The notes beneath the pieces are model-generated. The model saw only the letters and a program-made list of their open reading frames with translations. It had not been told where the DNA came from and ran no database searches. From Pantoea sp. alder81 (lineage in GTDB: Bacteria; Pseudomonadota; Gammaproteobacteria; Enterobacterales; Enterobacteriaceae): DNA of 64,000 nt. Numbering within the stretch: position 1 is the stretch's first letter; each line of letters starts with the position of its first letter. The stretch is taken from NCBI RefSeq assembly GCF_020179835.1, contig NZ_JAIUDA010000006.1:298291-362290 (forward strand). The letters run 5' to 3'. Below, piece by piece: positions 49,100 to 58,292 of this stretch. Both the position numbers and the translations under genes were made by a program.

Positions 49100-49894
49100 T
49101 TAGTGAGAAGTGAGCAGGTGCTGTAAAACGCGACTGCCGAAGTAGGCCATGGTTAGCAGCAGTGCGCCGCCGCAGTTAAACCAGACGACACGGCGGCCGC
49201 GCCAGCCTTCATGGTAGTGTCCCCAGAGCAGAACGATATAAACAAACCAGGCAAGGATGGAAAGCACCGCTTTATCGACGTTCTCAGCGCTGAACAGGTT
49301 GTGCATAAAGAACAGCCCGGTGCACAGCACCAGCGTTAACAGCACCACACCAATCTGCGTGATATGAAACATCTTGCGCTCAATACTGAGCAATGGCGGC
49401 ATATCCTGGGTGAAAGCCAGTTTCTTGTTTTTTAACTGGTAATCGATCCATGCCAGCTGCAGCGCATAAAGTGCAGCGATAATCAGCGTGGCATAGGCAA
49501 ACAGTGACAGGCCGATATGGACCATCATGCCCGGCGTGGTTTCCAGATGGGTAATAAAGGCATTCGGCACAAAGGTAGCGAAGGCGAGGTTAATCAAAGC
49601 AAAGCCGTACACAATCGGCAGCAGTAACCACCCACGATTACGCGAAGCCACAATAGTCATGATCGCGCAGATCAATAAACTCACCAGCGAACCAATATTC
49701 AGCAGACTGAGATTTTGTCCGTTGTCGACGGCAAAAATGCGTTGCTGCAGTGCAACTGCATGGGCAATCAGTGCCACGCAAGCTGAAAGCACGGCAAAAC
49801 GACGCCAGCCACCGTTGCGTTTCAGCAGGCTAGGAATAATCAATGCAAGACTGAGGGAGTAGGCGAAAAGCGCCAAGATCGCGAAAACGAACAT
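49100..49894 (-). CDS. ypjD: CcsA-like inner-membrane protein YpjD
   Basis: The 264-residue protein belongs to the cytochrome c assembly (CcsA/CcmC-like) membrane family. Eight or so hydrophobic segments begin MFVFAILALFAYSLSLALII; family features include the short WGHYHEGW tract with histidines near residue 230 and PGMMVHIGLSLFAYATLIIAAL. YpjD itself has no proven function. I start at ATG 49894 with aaaggatct upstream; a longer in-frame start at 49960 adds 22 residues. It is divergent from ffh and leads into yfjD 13 bases later. Confidence 0.88.
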   Translation of the reverse strand: MFVFAILALFAYSLSLALIIPSLLKRNGGWRRFAVLSACVALIAHAVALQQRIFAVDNGQNLSLLNIGSLVSLLICAIMTIVASRNRGWLLLPIVYGFALINLAFATFVPNAFITHLETTPGMMVHIGLSLFAYATLIIAALYALQLAWIDYQLKNKKLAFTQDMPPLLSIERKMFHITQIGVVLLTLVLCTGLFFMHNLFSAENVDKAVLSILAWFVYIVLLWGHYHEGWRGRRVVWFNCGGALLLTMAYFGSRVLQHLLTSH

Positions 49895-50060
49895 AGATCC
49901 TTTCAGGTGTCGGTCAGATAAGGAAAAAACCAGTATAGCGCCAGCTGCACCAGGCTCCAAACGATCTGACGGTCAATTGCAGAGATCGCTGAGGCTTCGT
50001 GCTATAATCCGCCGCATTGTGCCGCCCAGGCGGCCTCGCTACGGTCTTAAGTGAGAGAGC

Positions 50061-51422
50061 ATGTTTGATAATTTAACCGATCGTTTGTCGCAATCCCTGC
50101 GCAACATCAGCGGCCGCGGAAGGCTGACCGAAGACAACATTAAAGACACCTTGCGTGAAGTACGCATGGCATTACTGGAAGCGGACGTTGCGCTGCCGGT
50201 CGTGCGCGACTTCATCAACCGCGTAAAAGAAGCGGCAGTGGGTCAGGATGTAAACAAAAGCCTGACGCCTGGTCAGGAATTCATAAAAATTGTTCGTAAC
50301 GAGTTGGTTACGGCAATGGGCGCAGAAAATAATGCGCTGAATCTCAACGCCCAGCCACCGGCTGTGGTGCTGATGGCGGGTCTGCAAGGTGCCGGTAAAA
50401 CCACGAGCGTGGCGAAGCTGGGTAAGTTCCTGCGTGAGAAGCACAAGAAGAAAGTGCTGGTGGTTTCTGCCGACGTTTATCGCCCGGCGGCGATCAAACA
50501 GCTGGAAACCCTGGCGCAGCAGGTTGGCGTGGACTTCTGTCCCTCCGATCTGAGCCAAAAGCCTGTCGACATCGTTAAGAGCGCGCTGAAAGAAGCGAAG
50601 CTGCAATTCTATGACGTGCTGCTGGTGGATACCGCCGGTCGTTTGCACGTCGATGAAGCGATGATGGACGAAATCAAACAGGTACACGCCGCGATCAATC
50701 CGGTAGAAACCCTGTTTGTCGTCGATGCCATGACCGGTCAGGATGCGGCAAACACGGCAAAAGCCTTTAATGAAGCGCTGCCGCTGACCGGTGTGATTCT
50801 GACGAAAGTGGATGGTGATGCGCGCGGTGGTGCGGCACTGTCGATTCGTCACATTACCGGCAAGCCGATTAAATTTATGGGTATGGGTGAGAAGACGGAA
50901 GCACTGGAAGCGTTTTATCCAGACCGTATCGCCTCACGCATTCTCGGCATGGGCGACGTACTGTCGCTGATCGAAGATATTGAGAGCAAAGTTGACCGCG
51001 AACAGGCGGAGAAACTGGCGAAGAAACTCAAAACCGGTGATGGCTTTGATCTCAACGACTTCCTTGATCAACTGAAGCAGATGCGCAACATGGGCGGTAT
51101 GGCCAGCCTGATGGGCAAGTTGCCGGGCATGGGCCAGTTGCCAGACAACGTGAAGTCACAGATGGATGACAAAGTGCTGGTGCGTATGGAGGCCATCATC
51201 AATTCGATGACCACCAAAGAGCGTCAGAAACCGGAAATCATCAAGGGCTCACGCAAGCGCCGTATTGCCACCGGTTCAGGTATGCAAGTGCAGGACGTTA
51301 ACCGTTTATTGAAACAGTTCGACGACATGCAGCGCATGATGAAGAAAATGAAGAAGGGTGGCATGGCCAAAATGATGCGTGGCATGAAAGGTATGATGCC
51401 GCCCGGATTCCCTGGTCGCTAA
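50061..51422 (+). CDS. ffh: Signal recognition particle protein Ffh
   Basis: Ffh binds 4.5S RNA and hydrophobic nascent signal sequences and delivers ribosomes to FtsY at the inner membrane. The 453-residue protein has an N domain, the SRP GTPase with GLQGAGKTTSVAKLGKFL near residue 105, DTAGRLHVDE, TKVDGDARGGAALS, and a methionine-rich M domain ending MKKMKKGGMAKMMRGMKG. Length equals E. coli. It is transcribed away from ypjD and precedes the rpsP operon. Confidence 0.98.
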   Translation: MFDNLTDRLSQSLRNISGRGRLTEDNIKDTLREVRMALLEADVALPVVRDFINRVKEAAVGQDVNKSLTPGQEFIKIVRNELVTAMGAENNALNLNAQPPAVVLMAGLQGAGKTTSVAKLGKFLREKHKKKVLVVSADVYRPAAIKQLETLAQQVGVDFCPSDLSQKPVDIVKSALKEAKLQFYDVLLVDTAGRLHVDEAMMDEIKQVHAAINPVETLFVVDAMTGQDAANTAKAFNEALPLTGVILTKVDGDARGGAALSIRHITGKPIKFMGMGEKTEALEAFYPDRIASRILGMGDVLSLIEDIESKVDREQAEKLAKKLKTGDGFDLNDFLDQLKQMRNMGGMASLMGKLPGMGQLPDNVKSQMDDKVLVRMEAIINSMTTKERQKPEIIKGSRKRRIATGSGMQVQDVNRLLKQFDDMQRMMKKMKKGGMAKMMRGMKGMMPPGFPGR

Positions 51423-51506
51423 GGCGACTGGCATATAGCCAGAAAATTGACACGCTCAGGTTGCTTTTTTCGCCAAAATGAGTAAAATTTTCGGGCTTTT
51501 TATATT

Positions 51507-51542
51507 GCGCTCGGGTTCCATCCCTCGATGGAGCCCGAGCGC
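51507..51542 (+). promoter_or_regulatory. 15-bp hairpin in the rpsP leader (possible attenuator)
   Basis: gcgctcgggttccat (51507-51521) pairs with atggagcccgagcgc (51528-51542) over 15 bases with one G-T wobble and a six-base loop, followed by tttattaa. It ends 22 bases before the rpsP start. A candidate -35 TTGACA lies upstream at 51447. It resembles an attenuator or a structure limiting rpsP-rimM-trmD-rplS expression. Confidence 0.7.
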
Positions 51543-51564
51543 TTTATTAACTAATGAGGATGTT

Positions 51565-51813
51565 ATGGTTACAATTCGTTTGGCACGTCACGGCGCTAAA
51601 AAGCGTCCGTTCTATCAGGTCGTCGTTACTGACAGCCGCAATGCGCGTAATGGTCGTTTCATCGAGCGCGTAGGTTTCTTCAACCCGATCGCTTCTGGTC
51701 AGGCTGAAGGTCTGCGTCTGGATATGGACCGTATTGAGCACTGGGTTGGCCAGGGCGCAACGCTTTCTGATCGCGTTAACGCGCTGATCAAAGAAGCAAA
51801 AAAAGCAGCTTAA
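51565..51813 (+). CDS. rpsP: 30S ribosomal protein S16
   Basis: S16 binds 16S rRNA early in 30S assembly. The 82 residues begin [21 protein letters not shown] and include ERVGFFNP and [21 protein letters not shown] 51565 is preceded by tgaggatgtt; the longer in-frame start at 51478 would run through the leader hairpin. It is first in the conserved rpsP-rimM-trmD-rplS operon. Confidence 0.98.
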   Translation: MVTIRLARHGAKKRPFYQVVVTDSRNARNGRFIERVGFFNPIASGQAEGLRLDMDRIEHWVGQGATLSDRVNALIKEAKKAA

Positions 51814-51831
51814 TCTGTCACGGTGGTTAGC

Positions 51832-52380
51832 ATGAGCATTAAACCTGCCGCACCGCCTCTCGTTAACCCAATCGTATTGGGCAAAATGGGGGCCGCTTAC
51901 GGCATTCGAGGTTGGCTCAAAGTGTTTTCCTCCACTGAAGACGCTGAAAGCATCTTCGACTACCAACCCTGGTTCATCCAGCGCGCCGGTAAATGGCAGC
52001 AGGTCGAACTGGAAGGTTGGAAGCACCACAATCAGGACCTGATCATCAAAGTCAAAGGCATTGACGATCGGGACGCTGCGGCACAGTTAACCAATTGCGA
52101 AATTACGGTTGACTCCACGCAGCTGCCAGCGCTGGATGACGGTAATTACTACTGGAAAGACCTTATGGGTTGCAAAGTGGTAAACCTCGACGGCTACGAA
52201 ATGGGCAAAGTCATTGATTTGATGGAAACCGGTTCGAACGACGTTCTCGTCGTTAAGGCAAACCTGAAAGATGCATTCGGTGCTCAAGAGCGGTTAATCC
52301 CGTTTCTTGATGAACAGGTTATCAAGAAAGTCGATCTCTCTACTGGCACGATTGAAGTAGATTGGGATCCTGGTTTTTGA
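51832..52380 (+). CDS. rimM: Ribosome maturation factor RimM
   Basis: RimM binds S19 and aids maturation of the 30S head. The 182-residue protein has [33 protein letters not shown] at the N-terminal RimM domain and a PRC-barrel domain with YYWKDLMGC and [19 protein letters not shown], ending IEVDWDPGF as in E. coli. I choose ATG 51832 (MSIKP); a GTG at 51823 is an in-frame alternative adding three residues. It lies 18 bases after rpsP. Confidence 0.95.
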   Translation: MSIKPAAPPLVNPIVLGKMGAAYGIRGWLKVFSSTEDAESIFDYQPWFIQRAGKWQQVELEGWKHHNQDLIIKVKGIDDRDAAAQLTNCEITVDSTQLPALDDGNYYWKDLMGCKVVNLDGYEMGKVIDLMETGSNDVLVVKANLKDAFGAQERLIPFLDEQVIKKVDLSTGTIEVDWDPGF

Positions 52381-52415
52381 TCTCCGGACAATCCGGTAAC
52401 GTAACGGCGAACGCG

Positions 52416-53180
52416 ATGTGGATTGGTGTTATTAGCCTGTTTCCAGAGATGTTTCGCGCTATTACCGAGTACGGGGTAACTGGCCGGGCAGTAAAAAATG
52501 GCCTGCTCAACATTCAAAGCTGGAGTCCTCGTGACTTCGCTCACGACCGGCACCGTACCGTGGATGAACGTCCTTACGGCGGCGGACCGGGAATGTTGAT
52601 GATGGTGCAACCCTTACGGGATGCAATCCACGCAGCGAAAGCGGCGGCGGGAGAAGGTGCCAAGGTGATTTATCTTTCACCTCAGGGTCGCAAACTGGAC
52701 CAACAGGGCGTTTGCGAACTGGCGACCAACCAGAAGTTGATTTTGGTTTGTGGTCGTTATGAAGGGATTGATGAGCGCGTGATTCACACTGAGATTGATG
52801 AAGAATGGTCAATCGGTGATTACGTACTCAGTGGTGGTGAGCTACCAGCAATGACATTGATTGATTCAGTCGCCCGGTTTATTCCCGGCGTATTGGGCAA
52901 GCAAGCGTCAGCCGATGAGGATTCGTTCTCTGAAGGGTTGCTGGATTGCCCGCACTACACCCGACCTGAAGTGTTAGAAGGGATGGAAGTTCCGCCAGTA
53001 TTACTGTCGGGCAACCATGCCGATATTCGCCGCTGGCGCCTGAAACAGTCGCTGGGCCGTACCTGGCTAAGAAGACCTGAACTTCTGGAAAACCTGGCTC
53101 TGACTGAAGAGCAAGCACGGTTGCTAAATGAGTTCCAACGGGAACATCAGCAGCAACAAAACCATCAGGTGGAAGAGTAA
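52416..53180 (+). CDS. trmD: tRNA (guanine-N1)-methyltransferase
   Basis: TrmD methylates G37 next to the anticodon of tRNAs reading CUN, CCN and CGG codons, preventing +1 frameshifts. The 254-residue protein has [34 protein letters not shown], the trefoil-knot SAM-binding region [13 protein letters not shown] and [15 protein letters not shown] 52416 matches the family start; an in-frame upstream ATG (52362) overlaps the end of rimM. Length equals E. coli (255). Confidence 0.97.
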   Translation: MWIGVISLFPEMFRAITEYGVTGRAVKNGLLNIQSWSPRDFAHDRHRTVDERPYGGGPGMLMMVQPLRDAIHAAKAAAGEGAKVIYLSPQGRKLDQQGVCELATNQKLILVCGRYEGIDERVIHTEIDEEWSIGDYVLSGGELPAMTLIDSVARFIPGVLGKQASADEDSFSEGLLDCPHYTRPEVLEGMEVPPVLLSGNHADIRRWRLKQSLGRTWLRRPELLENLALTEEQARLLNEFQREHQQQQNHQVEE

Positions 53181-53190
53181 TCTTCCCTGA

Positions 53191-53574
<384 letters not shown>

Positions 53575-53600
53575 GCAACATCCCAAAGTTAATAGCAAAC

Positions 53601-53633
53601 AAGGGGTTGGCCTAAGGGCCAGCCCCTTTTTTT
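53601..53633 (+). terminator. Rho-independent terminator of the rpsP-rplS operon
   Basis: AAGGGGTTGGCC and GGCCAGCCCCTT form a long stem (53601-53628, one mismatch) followed by seven T residues. Confidence 0.93.
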
Positions 53634-53830
53634 ATGGGCGTTTTCTAAGGAACATCGCGATACAAGGTTTCTGTCTGCTCAGTTGGAAGCAAATGGGGTG
53701 TAGGGGTAAGTCATTTCATACTTTTCAAAATCGCGGTGTTGTAAAAGATGCCTGAGGGATCCTGAAATATCATTACTAGCCTGAATTGAGTGACATTGTC
53801 AGGGAGAGGTCAGGTGCTAAAACTCATTGG
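53634..53830. other. Gene-free stretch between rplS and the aroF control region
   Basis: This stretch, part of the 476-base rplS-aroF gap, holds no supported gene. E. coli carries yfiL and the yfiRNB cyclic-di-GMP genes at this place; no trace of them is visible here. Confidence 0.5.
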
Positions 53831-53991
53831 TGTAATTTTATGTTTACACTTAGATTGCTTTGGGTTCTCATGTTTAGTTGGTTAAGTTGATGTTTTTATT
53901 GTGTTTTAATTTATTCTCTTAGTGCTAGCAATCACGTTGGTAATAAAAGTGTACACATGTGGATTGCGTCTATTACAGACTGTGGTAAAGT
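53831..53991 (+). promoter_or_regulatory. aroF control region with TyrR boxes
   Basis: tgtaattttatgtttaca (53831-53848) matches the TyrR box TGTAAA-N6-TTTACA at 11 of 12 positions. A weaker box, tggtaataaaagtgtaca, is at 53938-53955, with the essential G and C 15 bases apart. A possible promoter, TTGCGT (53964) and TAAAGT (53986), follows directly, so TyrR bound at the weak box would cover the -35 region. This predicts tyrosine-dependent repression of aroF-tyrA. Confidence 0.75.
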
Positions 53992-54050
53992 AAGCGCCAT
54001 CCTCACTGAGGATCCCAAACCGCATATACGAGTTAAAAAGGATCGCCATC

Positions 54051-55130
54051 ATGCAGAAAGACGCGCTGAACAATGTGCATATCGCCGACGAACAAATTTT
54101 GATCACTCCGCAAGAGCTGAAGGCTAAGTTTCCGCTCACTGCGGCGCAGGAAGCGCAGATTGCTGCTTCTCGCCAGACCATTGCCGATATTATTGCTGGC
54201 CGCGATCCGCGCCTGCTGGTGGTCTGTGGTCCTTGTTCAATTCACGATACCGAAGCCGCACTGGAATATGCTCGTCAGCTGCAAACTCTCTCTGCACAGT
54301 TGAAGGATCAGCTGTATATCGTTATGCGCGTTTACTTTGAAAAACCTCGTACCACCGTTGGCTGGAAGGGGCTTATCAACGATCCTTACATGAATAATTC
54401 ATTTGATATGGAAGCCGGGCTGCACATCGCGCGTCAGCTGCTGGTGAACCTGGTGGAAATGGGCCTGCCGCTGGCAACGGAAGCGCTGGATCCTAACAGT
54501 CCGCAATATCTCGGCGATCTGTTTAGCTGGTCTGCAATCGGTGCCCGTACTACCGAGTCACAAACGCACCGCGAGATGGCTTCAGGTTTATCAATGCCTG
54601 TCGGCTTCAAGAACGGCACTGATGGCAGCCTGGGCACCGCGATCAACGCCATGCGTGCCGCAGCGATGCCACACCGTTTCGTTGGCATCAATCAGGCGGG
54701 GCAGGTTTGCTTGTTACAGACTCAAGGCAACCCGGATGGCCATGTGATCCTGCGTGGTGGTAAAGCACCTAACTACGGTCCTGAAGATGTTGCGCAGTGT
54801 GAAAAAGAGATGCTCAAAGCGGGACTGCGTCCGGCCTTAATGATAGATTGCAGCCATGGTAATTCTAATAAAGACTATCGCCGTCAGCCTGGCGTAGCCG
54901 AATCGGCTATTGCGCAGATTAAAGATGGAAACCGTTCCATTATTGGCCTGATGCTTGAAAGCAATATTCATGAAGGCAACCAGTCTTCTGAACAGCCACG
55001 TAGCGAAATGAATTACGGTGTTTCCGTCACTGATGCCTGCATCGACTGGGAAACCACGGAAACCTTGCTGCGTGAAATCCATCAGGATCTGCAGGGAGTG
55101 CTGTCGGCGCGTCTGTCACACGAGGAATAA
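54051..55130 (+). CDS. aroF: 3-deoxy-7-phosphoheptulonate (DAHP) synthase, tyrosine-sensitive
   Basis: AroF condenses phosphoenolpyruvate and erythrose 4-phosphate, the first step to aromatic amino acids, and is inhibited by tyrosine. The 359-residue protein begins MQKDALNNVHIADEQ like E. coli AroF, with VVCGPCSIHD, RVYFEKPRTTVGWKGLINDP, SWSAIGARTTESQTHREMASG and MIDCSHGNSNKD. Assignment to the Tyr form rests on the N-terminus and on tyrA following after six bases. TyrR boxes lie upstream. Confidence 0.96.
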   Translation: MQKDALNNVHIADEQILITPQELKAKFPLTAAQEAQIAASRQTIADIIAGRDPRLLVVCGPCSIHDTEAALEYARQLQTLSAQLKDQLYIVMRVYFEKPRTTVGWKGLINDPYMNNSFDMEAGLHIARQLLVNLVEMGLPLATEALDPNSPQYLGDLFSWSAIGARTTESQTHREMASGLSMPVGFKNGTDGSLGTAINAMRAAAMPHRFVGINQAGQVCLLQTQGNPDGHVILRGGKAPNYGPEDVAQCEKEMLKAGLRPALMIDCSHGNSNKDYRRQPGVAESAIAQIKDGNRSIIGLMLESNIHEGNQSSEQPRSEMNYGVSVTDACIDWETTETLLREIHQDLQGVLSARLSHEE

Positions 55131-55136
55131 AGAGTC

Positions 55137-56258
55137 ATGGTGGCTGAACTGACCGCGCTACGCGATCAAATTGATGAAGTCGATAAAGCCCTGCTTGGGC
55201 TATTAGCTAAACGTCTTGAGCTGGTAGCCGAAGTAGGTGAAGTCAAAAGCCGTTATGGTTTGCCGATTTATGTACCAGAACGTGAAGCCAGCATGTTGGC
55301 TTCACGCCGTCAGGAAGCCGAGGCGCTCGGCGTTTCGCCGGACCTGATTGAAGATGTCTTACGTCGTCTGATGCGTGAGTCTTATGCGCATGAAAACGAC
55401 AAAGGCTTCAAAACACTCTGCCCAACACTGCGTCCGGTGGTGATTGTCGGTGGGCGTGGCCAAATGGGTCGTTTGTTCGAAAAAATGCTCAACCTGTCAG
55501 GTTACCAGGTACGCATTCTGGATAAGGGCGATTGGGATCGTTCTGAAGAACTGCTCAAAGATGCGGGCATGGTGATCATCAGTGTGCCTATTCATCTGAC
55601 GGAGCAGATCATCGCTGAACTGCCAACGCTGCCGGAAGATTGTATCCTGGTTGATTTAGCATCGGTGAAGAACCGTCCACTACAGGCGATGCTGGCGGCG
55701 CATACTGGCCCGGTGCTGGGCTTGCATCCGATGTTTGGCCCGGATAGCGGCAGTCTGGCGAAGCAGGTAGTGGTGTGGTGTGATGGCCGTCAGCCGGAAG
55801 CTTACCAGTGGTTCCTGGAGCAGATTCAGGTTTGGGGCGCGCGCTTGCACCGCATCAGTGCCGTCGAGCATGACCAAAACATGGCATTTATTCAGGCGCT
55901 GCGGCACTTTGCTACCTTTGCTTATGGTCTGCATTTGGCAGAAGAGAACGTCAATCTGGATCAGCTGCTGGCGCTGTCCTCGCCGATTTATCGTCTGGAA
56001 CTGGCGATGGTTGGCCGACTGTTTGCTCAGGATCCGCAGCTTTACGCCGACATCATCATGTCTTCGGAGAGCAATCTGGCGCTGATTAAGCGTTATTACC
56101 AGCGCTTTGGTGATGCGATTAAATTGCTGGAGCAGGGTGATAAACAGGCATTCATCAAGAGTTTTGAAGGTGTCGCGCATTGGTTTGGTGATTATGCTCA
56201 ACGCTTCCTGGTGGAAAGCCGAAGCATGTTGCGTTCGGCGAACGACAGCCGGCAATAG
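55137..56258 (+). CDS. tyrA: Chorismate mutase / prephenate dehydrogenase
   Basis: TyrA is the bifunctional enzyme that turns chorismate into prephenate and then 4-hydroxyphenylpyruvate, the tyrosine precursor. The 373-residue protein has an AroQ chorismate mutase at residues 1-90 ([39 protein letters not shown]). The NAD-binding dehydrogenase follows with [16 protein letters not shown] near 103-118, HPMFGPD and [12 protein letters not shown]. Length equals E. coli. It forms an operon with aroF and ends at a terminator shared with convergent pheA. Confidence 0.97.
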   Translation: MVAELTALRDQIDEVDKALLGLLAKRLELVAEVGEVKSRYGLPIYVPEREASMLASRRQEAEALGVSPDLIEDVLRRLMRESYAHENDKGFKTLCPTLRPVVIVGGRGQMGRLFEKMLNLSGYQVRILDKGDWDRSEELLKDAGMVIISVPIHLTEQIIAELPTLPEDCILVDLASVKNRPLQAMLAAHTGPVLGLHPMFGPDSGSLAKQVVVWCDGRQPEAYQWFLEQIQVWGARLHRISAVEHDQNMAFIQALRHFATFAYGLHLAEENVNLDQLLALSSPIYRLELAMVGRLFAQDPQLYADIIMSSESNLALIKRYYQRFGDAIKLLEQGDKQAFIKSFEGVAHWFGDYAQRFLVESRSMLRSANDSRQ

Positions 56259-56263
56259 AAGAG

Positions 56264-56291
56264 AAGGCATCCGCAAGGATGCCTTTTTTAC
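56264..56291. terminator. Terminator between tyrA and pheA
   Basis: AAGGCATCC and GGATGCCTT pair around gcaa-type loop sequence and are followed by tttttt on the plus side, ending aroF-tyrA just before the convergent pheA stop. Confidence 0.88.
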
Positions 56292-57455
56292 TTACAGTCG
56301 CGGTTCAACCGGAACAACATTTTCACCCGGATAGCAGCCGAGCACTTTCAGAGAAAGCGTCAAATCTCGCAGCTCTTTCAACGCCAACTGCATGTTCTCT
56401 GATTGCAGATTGCCCTGCACGTCGATGTAAAACATCTCTTCCCATGGATTACCGTTGATTGGGCGGTTTTCCAGTTTGCTCATAATCAGATTGTGATTAC
56501 GCAGAACCAGCAGAGCCTCAACCAGCGCACCGGCCTGCTGACCAGTAGCCATAATCAATGTAGTTTTGGCTGGCACCTGGCCAGAAACCTCAATCGGCTT
56601 ACGCGCCAGCACAATGAAACGCGTGTGGTTCTGTTGCTGGTTGGCTAGATTCCGTTCCAACACCTGCAGACCATACAACTCTCCGCCTGCCTCGCTGCCT
56701 AATGCCGCCACTTTTGGTGAATTCATCGCCGCGACCTTTTCCATTGCGGCAGCGGTGCTCTCGGTATATTCGATTTTCCACTGCGGGAACCGATTGATGA
56801 ACTGGCTGCACTGCTGGAATGGCTGAGGATGGCTATAAACCGTCTCAATTTGTTGTAAGTCGGTATTGCCGTTAACCAACACACAGTGCTCAATAGGGAT
56901 GGTCAGCTCGCCGACGATCGAGAGCGTCGTTTGCTGCAGCAGGTCATAGACGTCGTTAATTGAGCCGGAGCTGGTGTTCTCGATCGGCATCACGGCGTAA
57001 TCCGCCTGGCCACTCTCCACCTGATGAATAATGTCATGGAATTTCAGACAGCCCATCTCAACCATGGAATCAAAATGACGTGTGGCGTATTTACGTGCCG
57101 CGAGGTGAGAGTAAGACCCCTTAGGACCCAGAAACGCGATGCGCGGCGCGTGCGCGTGTGGATGGTTTAAGTTTTTCTGCAGCAGCGCTTGCTGAGTCAA
57201 CACTGAATCTTCAATCACCAGTTGGAACAGGCGGGTAATGTAGTGTGCATCAAGTTGATGCTTCTTACCGAGTGAGATCAGATTTTCCAGCAGTGCGCGT
57301 TCACGCTCAACATCGCGAATTGGGCGATGGGTCGCGAGCTTTGCTTGCGCCACTTCAACCGCCAGCGATCGGCGTTCAGATAGCAGCGTTAACAGCTTTT
57401 CATCAACGGCGCTGATCTTATCGCGTAACGCCAGCAGCGGATTTTCGGGGTTCAT
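56292..57455 (-). CDS. pheA: Chorismate mutase / prephenate dehydratase
   Basis: PheA converts chorismate through prephenate to phenylpyruvate and is inhibited by phenylalanine. The 387-residue protein has an AroQ mutase ([33 protein letters not shown]), the dehydratase with [33 protein letters not shown] and TRFIVLARK, and a C-terminal ACT-type regulatory domain including [26 protein letters not shown] start at ATG 57455 ([13 protein letters not shown]), preceded by aggtgagccc; a longer frame from 57524 would run through the attenuator. It is controlled by the pheL leader. Confidence 0.97.
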   Translation of the reverse strand: MNPENPLLALRDKISAVDEKLLTLLSERRSLAVEVAQAKLATHRPIRDVERERALLENLISLGKKHQLDAHYITRLFQLVIEDSVLTQQALLQKNLNHPHAHAPRIAFLGPKGSYSHLAARKYATRHFDSMVEMGCLKFHDIIHQVESGQADYAVMPIENTSSGSINDVYDLLQQTTLSIVGELTIPIEHCVLVNGNTDLQQIETVYSHPQPFQQCSQFINRFPQWKIEYTESTAAAMEKVAAMNSPKVAALGSEAGGELYGLQVLERNLANQQQNHTRFIVLARKPIEVSGQVPAKTTLIMATGQQAGALVEALLVLRNHNLIMSKLENRPINGNPWEEMFYIDVQGNLQSENMQLALKELRDLTLSLKVLGCYPGENVVPVEPRL

Positions 57456-57481
57456 AGGGCTCACCTGTAAAATGTCCAATA

Positions 57482-57508
57482 AAAAAGCCTCCCGTTTGGG
57501 AGGCTTTG
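57482..57508 (-). terminator. pheA attenuator terminator
   Basis: On the minus strand aaagcctccc and gggaggcttt form a perfect stem with a four-base loop, followed by ttttatt. The upstream attenuator arm ttgggaggcg, just after the pheL stop, can pair alternatively, the layout of phenylalanine attenuation. Confidence 0.92.
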
Positions 57509-57553
57509 TTGTTCGTCTTCGCATTCATTTTCACATGACGAATCGCCTCCCAA

Positions 57554-57601
57554 TCAGGGGAAGGTAAAAAAGAATGCGAAGAAGAACGGTAGATGTTTCA
57601 T
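57554..57601 (-). CDS. pheL: pheA leader peptide PheL
   Basis: The 15-residue peptide reads MKHLPFFFAFFFTFP, with seven phenylalanine codons, one residue different from E. coli (Ile4 to Leu). Ribosome stalling at these codons when charged tRNA-Phe is scarce would favour the antiterminator and open pheA. The gene lies about 100 bases ahead of pheA and immediately before the attenuator stem. Confidence 0.95.
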   Translation of the reverse strand: MKHLPFFFAFFFTFP

Positions 57602-57658
57602 GTGTGTTATCCAGCGATAAAGTGGATTGAGAGTAACCGCAGTGATTTAAAGCTGTCA

Positions 57659-57684
57659 ATAAAAAACGCGCCCGCAGGCGCGTT
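57659..57684 (-). terminator. Terminator after raiA
   Basis: On the minus strand AACGCGCC and GGCGCGTT pair around a four-base loop and are followed by ttttatt, ending raiA before the pheL promoter region. Confidence 0.88.
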
Positions 57685-57699
57685 ACTGGAAAAAGGTGT

Positions 57700-58026
57700 T
57701 TATCCCGCAGGAGTGAAATCTTTCATACTGCTGGTTGCGCGGCGCGCTTCAGGTTTGTGCTGCGCCTTATTAAGTTGTCGCTCCAGCTTGGCAATCAGAT
57801 CGTTGATAGCCGTGTACATATCTTCGTGTTTCGCGCTGGCGACCAGCGTGCCGTTCGGTGTGTTAATGGTGGCATCAGCCACGAATTCTTTCGGCTCTTT
57901 CGATAACACGATGTGCGGATTTATCAGGTGAGTTTGCCACTTTTCCAGCTTGGCGAGACGGTCTTCGACATGGTTGCGGATGGCCGCAGTGATTTCCATT
58001 TGTTTGCTGGTAATGTTCAGAATCAT
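57700..58026 (-). CDS. raiA: Ribosome-associated inhibitor RaiA (YfiA)
   Basis: RaiA binds the 30S decoding region in cold shock and stationary phase, blocking translation and holding ribosomes as 70S monomers. The 108-residue protein starts [30 protein letters not shown] and includes [50 protein letters not shown]. It lacks the acidic end (VEEVEEE) of E. coli RaiA and ends [13 protein letters not shown] 58026 is preceded by agagaggtt. A perfect CRP palindrome lies about 65 bases upstream. Confidence 0.95.
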   Translation of the reverse strand: MILNITSKQMEITAAIRNHVEDRLAKLEKWQTHLINPHIVLSKEPKEFVADATINTPNGTLVASAKHEDMYTAINDLIAKLERQLNKAQHKPEARRATSSMKDFTPAG

Positions 58027-58089
58027 AGTTAAACCTCTCTGTCATTTCCGTCTGGGTAGGACCAGCATACCGCGTAAATCAGGAAAAAG

Positions 58090-58105
58090 TGTGATCTAGA
58101 TCACA
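58090..58105 (-). promoter_or_regulatory. CRP-binding site upstream of raiA
   Basis: tgtgatctagatcaca is a perfect palindrome fitting the CRP consensus TGTGA-N6-TCACA, with A- and T-rich flanks. It lies 64 bases before raiA and suggests cAMP-CRP control of ribosome hibernation. The rest of the gap to 58250 shows no other clear signal. Confidence 0.88.
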
Positions 58106-58250
58106 TTGAAATGTCACTTTTTGTCAATGCCAATGAATTGTGAGAAAGGCTCATAAAATCGAGGAAAATGCTTGAAGGGCAGGGATGAAAAGAGCAAGAT
58201 TGATGAGTTAACCGCAGCGAATAATCAGCAATCTGGCTGAATTTTCGGCA

Positions 58251-58280
58251 AAAAAAGCAGCCATTAAGGCTGCTTTTTTA
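58251..58280 (-). terminator. Terminator after bamD
   Basis: aaaaaagcagcc and ggctgctttttt form a perfect 12-base inverted repeat around attaa, giving T tracts on both strands. It ends bamD ahead of raiA. Confidence 0.92.
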
Positions 58281-58292
58281 TTGGTAGTAAAA

